Below are positions 1-12,600 of a DNA stretch of 64,000 bases, piece by piece. How positions within the stretch are numbered: the stretch's first letter is position 1; every line of letters starts with the position of its first letter. The stretch lies in the NCBI RefSeq assembly GCF_026914265.1, contig NC_069124.1, forward strand, positions 25,306,489 through 25,370,488. The letters are read 5' to 3'. Origin of the DNA: Mya arenaria (taxonomy: Eukaryota > Mollusca > Bivalvia > Myida > Myidae). The notes below the pieces were generated by a model. That model did not search any database. It was not told the origin of the DNA and saw only the letters and a list, made by a program, of their open reading frames with translations. Both the position numbers and the translations under genes were made by a program.

Positions 1-643
1 CTATAGCAAGCTTATTAACTGGTTAATTGAATCACACTTTTAAAAAACAACAACATATGTATGACTTAACAACATAGGAGCACCACAGTCGGGTACAAAC
101 GCTCGTCCGTTTTTTCTTATTTGGTCAAGGTGCAGTGTTTTAATGTTTTAAGACATAGGTAAACGTACACGTGCCTTTCGAAACTTATTGTCAGTGCAAG
201 TGCTGTATAAATATCTTTCAAGGCTTTTAAGTTTAGCAATTATAAATGCAACGCCATGAACATGCATTGAACAAGTGGTATGTAGCCTATACCGGATATT
301 GAAATTACCGGAATGCAAAAATATTTCGTTGGGTTAATATTGTGGTAAACATGTTCTGCAATCGTCACGTTGACTACTAATTTGTGAATTAATTGTTTGA
401 ATGTACATCTTTGGTAACATAGGTGTATTGGCTGTAAGAAAGTTGACTGCTATTTATCAATTAAAAGACCAAAAGACACATACACTTGCAGCTAGGATGT
501 GATTTTAACAGTTGATGCCAACAATGACCTCAATGTCATCTCTACTTTCACTTTGAAATTGAAACGAAAGAAACAAAAATAAGAACTAAATCAAAACAAT
601 CTACCCGATATTGCTTATATCGATTTATGTTTAGTCAGCGACA
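1..643. other. CARS2 upstream region
   Basis: This stretch lies upstream of the CARS2 start codon and presumably holds its promoter and 5' UTR. It is AT-rich. I see no TATA box at a convincing position, no upstream gene end, and no repeat array. The transcription start cannot be placed from sequence alone. Confidence 0.4.
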
Positions 644-3600
644 ATGAATGTGTCCAGAAATTCATGTAATTTGAGATTCTGCTCAAAAGTTTTCACAAGT
701 TTTACAATAGCTGGAAAGAAAAAAGGTGTAACATATAATAGATTCAGTAATCACTATTACTCTTCAAAGACACCAAAAGTTAGTGAGTGGATAGAGCCAT
801 CAGGAAATAGGACAGGCATATACATATATAACTCACTGACAAAACAGAAGAATGAATTGGTTCTGCCCAGAGGAAACCATTTATCTTGGTGAGTTTAAGG
901 CCTATCCAATAGAGAAAGAGATTGTGTCTCAACTGAGAATTGACCCAAATACCTCTAGTTCTGCAAGTTAACACACCAACCACGATTAGAGCAACTCTGT
1001 TTATTTAACGTTCACTAGTGTTCATAACTCTCACACAGGACGCCCGTTAAATGTCCCTCCCAATAGACGGTTAGTTTTTTAGTGGTGAGGATGGGGATTG
1101 AGTCTGCAAAGCTCCAAAGACAGTCAAGTGGTCCACAAGACAACAGTTCCACCATGTGTCTAAAGAGCTAGCCTAAATGCAGGTTTCAGCTCTTGGAAGT
1201 GCTAATGTATATATGGCTGACTGGCTTCACTTCTTTCCCAAATATTTTTTTTGAGTTTGAACCCCTGGTTGTGTTATCTGCCCAAGTACATACAGGTGTT
1301 CTTCTCGCACCATTTTAATATAGAAAGAGTTGTGTCTAGACGGGATAGAAGCCAGTACTGCAATGTCCACAAGATGACGTAACATCATTACCTAAGAGCT
1401 TAAGGGCATGCCCAAGAGACAATCTAGCAGCGGTGTCATGATAATTGTCATACATCATACAAAATTAATGATTAGAACTTACCATATGCATGTTAATGTA
1501 TGTTGCCTGCTAACTATTTTAGCTTGTCCGAACTCTGGTCTACTCTGTAAATGTGGACTAAAACCTTTCATAAACATGTACTGAAAAGAGTGACTGCTTG
1601 TTGTTAAATTGCTTAGAGTCTTGGCCTTGTTTCAAGAAGAAATCCTAGTTGTAACCCTAACACTGCATAAGAGTGCTAAAGTACACCTGTAAAATGTCAA
1701 GCAAACGTCTTTAACCATATTTTTTATTGACCACAGTTTACGCCCAAAGCTAGATTACGCATGAAAATTTACCATCTTATTAAAATAGTGAAAAGTTGAT
1801 TTTAGTCACCTTTTGTCAAGATTTTGTTTATATCTATTCAAATTCAAACTTTATATTTAAAGCTGCACTTTTGTGGATTGACATTTTTGACCCTTTTTTG
1901 TTTTTGTCCCAGAATCAGCTGATTTTGGTATCAATGCCTTCAATTCAGTCATATAAAATAACTCATTAGAAAAGATTTAATTTGTGTGGAAAACTGCTGA
2001 AATTTTTATTTTTCTTGAAGCGTAACACTTTTTAAAAAAGACTTAAAATATCAATTTTCGAACGTAAATATGAAAAACTGACATTTTATCAACAGTCTAT
2101 CAACAGTCTTGCATCACTGGTTTCTAGACAATTAAGCAAAAAAAATGGCTCATTCCAAGACAAAAAATAACTGTGAGAAACCAGCTTTAAGAACTGAATG
2201 CTATGTTTTGCATGTACCAGCAAATGTAATTGTAAGTTTTTTAAAGTGTGAACATTTTTGTCATTGAGCATGATAATCGATGCCAAACCATATTAATGCT
2301 TTATGTTAATTTAATCATATCTTATAATATTATTAGTATTTAAACACAGTGAGTCACTTAGCCAAATTGGGCCAAACTGAAATGGCATTAGTTTTACTTT
2401 TACCGCCTCTGACAAGTGACAAGGCAGAGTAAAGCTACCATTGTTGTAACCTTGACAGTCCATTTTTTGCCTATTAAAAACATTTCATATCTAGCTGTTT
2501 TATTTCAGGTATATATGTGGCCTGACTGTGTATGACCCCTCACACATTTCATATCTTACTGTTTTATTTCAGGTATATATGTGGCCTGACTGCCTATGAC
2601 TCCTCACACATTTCATATCTAACTGTTTTATTTCAGGTATATATGTGGCCCGACTGTCTATGACTCCTCACACATTTCATATCTAACTGTTTTATTTCAG
2701 GTATATATGTGGCCCCACTGTCTATGACTCCTCACACATTTCATATCTAACTGTTTTATTTCAGGTATATATGTGGCCCCACTGTCTATGACTCCTCACA
2801 CATTTCATATCTAACTGTTTTATTTCAGGTATATATGTGGCCCGACTGTCTATGACTCCTCACACATTTCATATCTAACTGTTTTATTTCAGGTATATAT
2901 GTGGCCTGACTGTGTATGACCCCTCACACATTTCATATCTAACTGTTTTATTTCAGGTATATATGTGGCCCGACTGTCTATGACTCCTCACACATTTCAT
3001 ATCTAACTGCTTTATTTCAGGTATATATGTGGCCCGACTGTCTATGACTCCTCACACATTTCATATCTAACTGTTTTATTTCAGGTATATATGTGGCCTG
3101 ACTGCCTATGACTCCTCACACATTTCATATCTAACTGTTTTATTTCAGGTATATATGTGGCCCCACTGTCTATGACTCCTCACACATTTCATATCTGACT
3201 GTTTTATTTCAGGTATATATGTGGCCCGGCTGTCTATGACTCCTCACACATTTCATATCTAACTGCTTTATTTCAGGTATATATGTGGCCCGACTGCCTA
3301 TGACTCCTCACACATTTCATATCTAACTGCTTTATTTCAGGTATATATGTGGCCCGGCTGTCTATGACCCCTCACACATTTCATATCTAACTGTTTTATT
3401 TCAGGTATATATGTGGCCCGGCTGTCTATGACTCCTCACACATTTCATATCTAACTGCTTTATTTCAGGTATATATGTGGCCTGACTGCCTATGACTCCT
3501 CACACATTTCATATCGAACTGTTTTATTTCAGGTATATATGTGGCCCGACTGTCTATGACTCCTCACACATTTCATATCTAACTGTTTTATTTCAGGTAT

Positions 3601-6600
3601 ATATGTGGCCCGGCTGTCTATGACTCCTCACACATTTCATATCTAACTGTTTTATTTCAGGTATATATGTGGCCCGGCTGTCTATGACTCCTCACACATT
3701 TCATATCTAACTGTTTTATTTCAGGTATATATGTGGCCCGACTGTCTATGACTCCTCACACATTTCATATCTAACTGTTTTATTTCAGGTATATATGTGG
3801 CCTGACTGTCTATGACTCCTCACACATTTCATATCTAACTGTTTTATTTCAGGTATATATGTGGCCCGACTGTCTATGACTCCTCACACATTTCATATCT
3901 AACTGTTTTATTTCAGGTATATATGTGGCCCGACTGTCTATGACTCCTCACACATTTCATATCGAACTGTTTTATTTCAGGTATATATGTGGCCTGACTG
4001 TCTATGACTCCTCACACATTTCATATCTAACTGTTTTATTTCAGGTATATATGTGGCCCGACTGTCTATGACTCCTCACACATTTCATATCTAACTGTTT
4101 TATTTCAGGTATATATGTGGCCCGGCTGTCTATGACTCCTCACACATTTCATATCTGACTGTTTTATTTCAGGTATATATGTGGCCCGACTGTCTATGAC
4201 TCCTCACACATTTCATATCTGACTGTTTTATTTGAGGTATATATGTGGCCCGACTGTCTATGACTCCTCACACATTTCATATCTAACTGTTTTATTTCAG
4301 GTATATATGTGGCCCGACTGTCTATGACTCCTCACACATTTCATATCTGACTGTTTTGTTTCAGGTATATATGTGGCCCGACTGTCTATGACTCCTCACA
4401 CATTTCATATCTAACTGTTTTATTTCAGGTATATATGTGGCCCGACTGTGTATGACCCCTCACACATTTCATATCGAACTGTTTTATTTCAGGTATATAT
4501 GTGGCCCGGCTGTCTATGACTCCTCACACATTTCATATCTAACTGTTTTATTTGAGGTATATATGTGGCCCCACTGTCTATGACTCCTCACACATTTCAT
4601 ATCTAACTGTTTTATTTCAGGTATATATGTGGCCCCACTGTCTATGACTCCTCACACATTTCATATCTAACTGTTTTATTTTAGGTATATATGTGGCCTG
4701 ACTGTCTATGACTCCTCACACATTTCATATCTAACTGTTTTATTTTAGGTATATATGTGGCCTGACTGTCTATGACTCCTCACACATTTCATATCTAACT
4801 GTTTTATTTCAGGTATATATGTGGCCCGGCTGTCTATGACTCCTCACACATTTCATATCTAACTGTTTTATTTGAGGTATATATGTGGCCCCACTGTCTA
4901 TGACTCCTCACACATTTCATATCTAACTGTTTTATTTCAGGTATATATGTGGCCCCACTGTCTATGACTCCTCACACATTTCATATCGAACTGTTTTATT
5001 TCAGGTATATATGTGGCCCGGCTGTCTATGACTCCTCACACATTTCATATCTAACTGTTTTATTTCAGGTATATATGTGGCCCGACTGTCTATGACTCCT
5101 CACACATTTCATATCGAACTGTTTTATTTCAGGTATATATGTGGCCCGACTGTCTATGACTCCTCACACATTTCATATCTAACTGTTTTATTTCAGGTAT
5201 ATGTGTGGCCCGACTGTCTATGACTCCTCACACATTTCATATCTAACTGTTTTATTTCAGGTATATATGTGGCCCGACTGTCTATGACTCCTCACACATT
5301 TCATATCTAACTGTTTTATTTCAGGTATATATGTGGCCCGACTGTCTATGACTCCTCACACATTTCATATCTAACTGTTTTATTTCAGGTATATATGTGG
5401 CCCGACTGTCTATGACTCCTCACACATTTCATATCTAGCTGTTTTATTTGAGGTATATATGTGGCCCGACTGTCTATGACTCCTCACACATTTCATATCT
5501 AACTGTTTTATTTGAGGTATATATGTGGCCCGGCTGTCTATGACTCCTCACACATTTCATATCGAACTGTTTTATTTCAGGTATATATGTGGCCCGACTG
5601 TCTATGACTCCTCACACATTTCATATCTAACTGTTTTATTTGAGGTATATATGTGGCCCGACTGTCTATGACTCCTCACACATTTCATATCGAACTGTTT
5701 TATTTCAGGTATATATGTGGCCCGGCTGTCTATGACTCCTCACACATTTCATATCTAACTGTTTTATTTCAGGTATATATGTGGCCCGACTGTCTATGAC
5801 TCCTCACACATTTCATATCTGACTGTTTTATTTCAGGTATATATGTGGCCTGACTGCCTATGACTCCTCACACATTTCATATCGAACTGTTTTATTTCAG
5901 GTATATATGTGGCCCGACTGTCTATGACTCCTCACACATTTCATATCTAACTGTTTTATTTCAGGTATATATGTGGCCCGACTGTCTATGACTCCTCACA
6001 CATTTCATATCGAACTGTTTTATTTCAGGTATATATGTGGCCCGACTGTCTATGACTCCTCACACATTTCATATCGAACTGTTTTATTTCAGGTATATAT
6101 GTGGCCTGACTGTGTATGACCCCTCACACATTTCATATCGAACTGTTTTATTTCAGGTATATATGTGGCCCGACTGTCGTATGACTCCTCACACATTTCA
6201 TATCTAACTGTTTTATTTCAGGTATATATGTGGCCCCACTGTCTATGACTCCTCACACATTTCATATCTAACTGTTTTATTTCAGGTATATATGTGGCCC
6301 GACTGTCTATGACTCCTCACACATTTCATATCGAACTGTTTTATTTCAGGTATATATGTGGCCCGACTGTCTATGACTCCTCACACATTTCATATCTAAC
6401 TGTTTTATTTCAGGTATATATGTGGCCTGACTGTGTATGACCCCTCACACATTTCATATCGAACTGTTTTATTTCAGGTATATATGTGGCCCGACTGCCT
6501 ATGACTCCTCACACATTTCATATCTAACTGTTTTATTTGAGGTATATATGTGGCCCAACTGCCTATGACTCCTCACACATTTCATATCTCACTGTTTTAT

Positions 6601-9600
6601 TTCAGGTATATATGTGGCCCGACTGTCTATGACTCCTCACACATTTCATATCGAACTGTTTTATTTCAGGTATATATGTGGCCCGACTGTGTATGACTCC
6701 TCACACATTGGTCATGCAAGCAACTATGTCAGATATGACATCATTCGAAGAGTCTTCCTTGATTTCTTTAACATCAATGTCTCATATCTGATGGGCGTTA
6801 CAGACATTGATGATAAAATCATTGTTAGAGCAAATGAGGTAAGTTATTTTTAGTTAGTTTTTGAGAGAAAAATAAGTTGAGGTATAGAATTAAGGTTATA
6901 TACTACTAATTCATTTCCCAATTAATTTCTATGTTAACAGGCAACACTTCAGATTGAAGAAAGCCATTTCTAGCGTTTCCATACATTTCTTTAAAATTCA
7001 AATCACAACCAATTGATTTAAACAAAAAAAAGATATGTCACATTTCACCTAAGAATATTCACTCATTTTAAAGTTAGTTACTGCTAATTTTTCACGGGTT
7101 CTAATGTTGTATCAGGCCGGAAGTAAGCAAATTTCTAGTCCAGCAGAAAATGTTAAATCTCTGAGATATTCATGATTTTTTTATTGAACTGAATGCAAAG
7201 AATAACAACTATAAATTATGTGCATTACCCAAAATATCAGTCTGAAGTAGCATTCTCAATCTTAAAGTGTTCGTATATTTAAAATCAATACTTACACACA
7301 AACATAAACTTTAAGTGATAAACCTTTAACTACTATCTAAATAATGCATTTATGGAAAATATTAATTGCTGATAACAAGAGTGTAACCTTGTTTTTAATA
7401 GTTGAAAACGCACAAATATTAAATAACTGATGGGTCTTAAAAGATTAACTGTGATCAACTATTGTCTCATAAGGTAGAAATGCCGCGATTTCTGCACCTT
7501 TTTTCAAATTAAACATGTATTCTTAATAAGAACCATTGTTTTCAATATCTATTCATCCTTTCCAGTAAATTAAAACAATTGTATTAATTGTGGTACTGTT
7601 TATTTGGGAGTAAGAAAGCATCTTTAAATATAGAGACTGCATCCTGGACAACATACGAGTGCCTGGCATTTAGTTATAACGTACCTTATGATAGCATTGG
7701 TGTCATGCAAAAATTATTACCTTGGTCATAAATCAAACAAGGTTTTAGATAATGAAATACAATGCTACACATGTTAATTCAAACCGCATTTATTCCAAAT
7801 TAACATACACAAATATTTACATATAACAAAAAGTAAGGATCGGAAAACGAGTTATTAAAAACTTACGTAAATTCCTTTCTTATTTAGTCAAATAAGCTTA
7901 TTGTGAACATTTGCAGTCAAAATGCCTGTAATTAGAGACTTGTTAAACATACATGTACTGATATATACTGTTATTTTGTTTAATAAATGTAGCTATATAC
8001 TTGGGTTAAAATTTCATGCATGACACACAACCCCGACATACAACGCTTTAGCAGTCCCCACAAACAAAAAATCTCTAAAACCTCCGACTATTTTAATTGT
8101 TGAATTTAATATGCATGTAGGTTGACAAAAAAATGCAAAACTTTAATGTGGCCTTAAAGCTGCACTCTTACGAATTGACAGTTTTGATCAGTATTTTTTT
8201 GTCTCAGAATCAGCTCATTTTGGCATCATTGCCTTCAATTCAGTCGTATAATATAACTCACAATAGAACAGATTACAATTGTTTGGTAAACTGCTGATTT
8301 TGTTTTCTTAAAGCGTTAGTAACGATTTTTAAGTCATCAAACATAGATTTTTAAACATAGATATGAAAACTGCGATCTGCTCTTTTGTCAGCAGTCTTAT
8401 ATCACTGGTTTCAAAAAAATGTTGAAACGCTCAATCTGTGAGAGTGCAGCTGAGTCTATGACATGGACTTTAATGATGCCCCAACTAATGAAAGTGATTG
8501 TTTTGAATTTTAGCCTCTTTGAGATGTTATTCAAATATGTTTAGTTATGTCAACAAATAGATATCTCCTTGTTCAAAAATTGTCAAATAACATGTTTTTG
8601 GGGCATTATGTCAATTCTGATTATGGTAGGCAAATGAAAGAATTAAAGGGACTAGACACCAGATGATACAATTAGAGAAATTTGCCTTAAACATAATTTT
8701 GATATTGTTGTGTACATCACATATTGGTAAATGTATCTGTACTAATCACCTGACTTTAATGTACTAAATGTATGAACTATATACAGTAATACTGCGGTCG
8801 TTCAAACAGGCTGTTGTTAGAGAACAGGCGGTCCCTCGAGGTCGGAGCTTGGTCCCGAACATTTTTCCTTCTATTTTCACATAAAATATACTGACGCTGC
8901 ATCGAAACCTAAATAAGTCGAAGAGTCGACCACAATAGCCGGTCCCAAGTACACAAATCATGCACAAAACCTTATAACTCCCTTGAGGTAAATCCTGTTC
9001 AAAATAAACAAACAACTGTATGGTGTTATGATTTTTTGGTAAGTTGTAAAAATTGCAATAACAGTTGAAAGGCGATCTAATAAGTTGTGAAAAAACGTTT
9101 ATCATTGTTTCCGCATGACGGATAGTAGTTGATAAGGGCATTTCTAAGCATCTGATCCCTTGAGGTTTTGGCTCGGACCCCAGTGTCCTCAAGCGATCGC
9201 AGTTTTACAGTACTGGGAAATCATTATGCGCTATTTTTAAACCGGTAATCTCAGCTGAGACAGCAACAAAATATTCTTTTTAATCAGGAAAGCTGATGTA
9301 TTATCGGCCTCATACTAGCCCATATTGACAATTCTGGGCTTGTTTTGTGGAATTAATGTGTTTGCCAATTTTGGGACCATCTGGTGTCTAGCCCCTTTAA
9401 TCAGTCTCATTTTAACATATGTAAGTACGATATAATTGAATGTACTTTGAAAGTTTTTTTAAGAACTCATTGTTTATCACACAAGTTTCCTCAGTCAGAT
9501 GACTCGTAGGGTTGATGTTAATGTAATATCATGTGTTCCAGCTGGGGCAAGACTTTACAGCCATAACAAACCACTATGAGAGGGAGTTTTTCCAAGAAAT

Positions 9601-12600
9601 GTTGGCATTGAACATCCTGCAGCCAACAATGACATCTAGGGTGTCAGACTATGTGCCGGAAATCATAGCTTTTGTGCAAAAAATAATGGAAAAAGGCCAT
9701 GGATATGTCGGAAAAGATGGTAAGCATTTTGAGGGGTAAATGTATAAATAGGTTTGATGTGATTCTTGACTTAATTTCACTTAGATTTTTAAATGATTTA
9801 ACAAGTTGATTTGGAAATTTGGACAAAAATCTGCAGGTGCCAATTTTTCTATCAATATTAAGTCCCTAATAACAGGATTAAGCAGATTGCACTATTTTTA
9901 TTTTGGTATGCATTGTGTAATGTTCTATTTTTTATTATAACCTACTTTTCCAGCCAATGAGATTGCCCATGGGCCTCTTAATTAAAAGTCATCAGCTTCA
10001 TCCTAAAGCCTTGCAGTTTTACAACAAACAATCATAACCTCAACATTTGGTTCCCTGCCTGAAGTCAACATATCGTAATGACCTCATCATTTGGTTCCCT
10101 GCTTAAAGTAAACATATCATCATGACCTCATCATTTGGTTCCCTTCCTGAAGTAAACACATCATCATGACCTCATCATTTGGTTCCCTTCATGAAGTAAA
10201 CACATCATCATAACCTCATCATTTGGTTCCCTTCATGAAGTAAACACATCATCATGACATCATCATTTGGTTCCCTTCATGAAGTAAACACATCATCATG
10301 ACCTCATCATTTGGTTCCCTTCCTGAAGTAAACACATCATTATAACCTTAATATTTGGTTCCCGGCCTGAAGTATACACATCATCATGACCTCATCATTT
10401 GGTTTCCTGCCGCCTGAAGTATGATCTCATTATTTGGTTCCCTGCCTGATGTAAACACATCATGACCTCATCATTTGGTTCCCTGCCTAAAGTAAACGCA
10501 TCATCATGACCTCATCATTTGGTTCCCTTCCTAAAGTAAACGCATCATCATGACATCATCATTTGGTTCCCTGTCTGAGGTAAACACACCATCTGATCAT
10601 GACCTCATCATTTGGTTCTCTGCCTGAAGTAAACACATCATAATCTAAGTCAGTTGGAACGTGTTGTTTAAAATCTTAATTACAAGGACAGGGCCCACTA
10701 AAAATATTCTGTTAAAAATTAATTTATATTTATCTCGTACATATACAATATATGCAATGTTTTAAGATGAAATAGTTGTATAGCATGAACAAAACGCACA
10801 AAAAAAACAAACAACAGGGCCCACTGGTCACTTCTATCTTTGCCCTACTTAATTATTATGATTTAACACAATGTGTTTTTCTTCTTATTATTATTATTAT
10901 CATAGACTTATCAGACCCTTTTGAAAAATTATTATAATATTTAATATAGAATTAATCAAAACTATTGTTTTTGTTTAGTAAAATCAGGTATATAATTTGG
11001 TGTAATATAATAAAATAGGCTCAAGATATTTCGAGAATTTGGGCCAGGTAAAAAAAAGAGTATTTTAAAATGTTTACATTGTCTACTGGATTTTACTTAA
11101 ATGTAATTCGGGTAGGTATTCTACATTAAAAGCCTTTTATTTCGATTGCCCTGCAATGCTGGTAGTATATTGTAGATTTATTGAATTAAGAGCTTTTCAA
11201 AAACGTATATGATAATTATTTGAATAAGTTGATAAGTCTTTAATGTTTTTTTGCATTATGTAAATAAATCTTCATATTTTTGTGTACAAATCATGCAAAA
11301 AAAAGATTGATGATCTGAGTTGGAGATCAAATACAATTTCAGGGTCATAGCGTCAGAATTCATTTCACATGGTCAAAAAAATTTCATGTATTTCAGGCAG
11401 TGTTTATTTTGATGTTGTGGAGTATGGAAACTACTACAAGTTTGCTTCCCCTCAGCAACTGTTCAAGTCCGATGTTGAAGGTATTACTGTTTATAGTGTA
11501 GCATTCGTTACTGTAGATTGGTTTAAAAGTGTAACATTTGTTACTTTAGATTGGTTTAAAAATTGGTTTAAAAATGTATTGTTTGCTATTGTAGATTGGT
11601 TTAAAAGTGTAACATTTGTTACTTTAGATTGGTTTAAAAGTGTAACAATCATTACTGTAGATTGGTTTAAACGTGTAGCATTCGTTGATGTATATTGCTT
11701 TTAATTCTAATTTGACGTGACCTTAATAATCATGATCTTTTTGCAAAAGAGTCAGGTTGCAACTTTAAAACCTAGCAAAGTATTAATTTACACATGTTTG
11801 CAAAACGATACATAACAGCTTTGCAAATATCAAACCTCTCAAAATTGGATTAATATCAAAATAATTATTCAGAAAGGTCCTAACCATAGTAGGAAATTAA
11901 AACAGTTTACAGTGCTAATGATTTTTTCAGTTGTTGGGACAGTCATTATACGTTATGTATGTTATATGTACGTTTTTGAAGGACTGTGAAACAAGCTGCA
12001 AAACTTTTCAACCCTGTGCAAATCCTACTTATTTGAATGATGTTTAAAACATAGCTTTAGCTTTTGAGCAGCGTACTGGTGGAAAGGGCACAGTTTTGGA
12101 TGTCGAAGACCTGATGGACTATTTACGAAGCATCTGAATGATATACGGATATAGCATACGATATAACATATAGATAATACATTGTATTTATCACTATTTT
12201 CAGTGAAGAAGAACCCTGCCGACTTTGCTCTATGGAAGGCGGCAAAGCCTGGAGAGCCATTCTGGGATTCACCCTGGGGACCTGGACGTCCGGGCTGGCA
12301 CATTGAGTGCTCAGCTATGGCCAGGTACCTGTAAATTGGTTTTGCAAATTAGGCTTGATAAATTGTTGGACTTGTCGTAGTTGTAGTCAGTGTGCAATAA
12401 CTTGAACCTTCGCAACTACTTGAAAACTGTAAGATATTAAAATGAAGTTTGGTATTGAAACAAATCTATTCGCTCATGTGAAGCAAGGTGTATAACTCTG
12501 GTTTGATTAATTCTTGACTTATGCTCCATGATTGATTGAAAAAAAAAGAACAGATGAGTGTTGATGTTTCCTCCGTGGCGCTGTTGTTTTCTTAAGCTTT

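Larger units (their letters stand above)
6839..9541. other. CARS2 intron 2
   Basis: A phase 0 intron of 2.7 kb. It holds three short inverted-repeat elements (7262-7628, 8154-8452, 8643-9400), the last with another element inside it. No exon-like sequence was seen between them. Confidence 0.6.

Noticed and set aside
555-565. GAAATTGAAAC upstream of CARS2 as an interferon-response-type element
   Set aside because: A short AT-rich match of this kind is expected often by chance, and nothing else supports such regulation.
780-983. 67-codon minus-strand open frame over CARS2 exon 1
   Set aside because: It is a shadow of the conserved sense frame, with no family resemblance.
2481-6709. CRISPR-like array
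   Set aside because: Whole 64-bp units are tandem copies without unique spacers, and the unit is an intron-exon border of a eukaryotic gene.
8764-9192. 142-codon minus-strand open frame
   Set aside because: It coincides with the nested non-autonomous element, and its peptide resembles no transposase.
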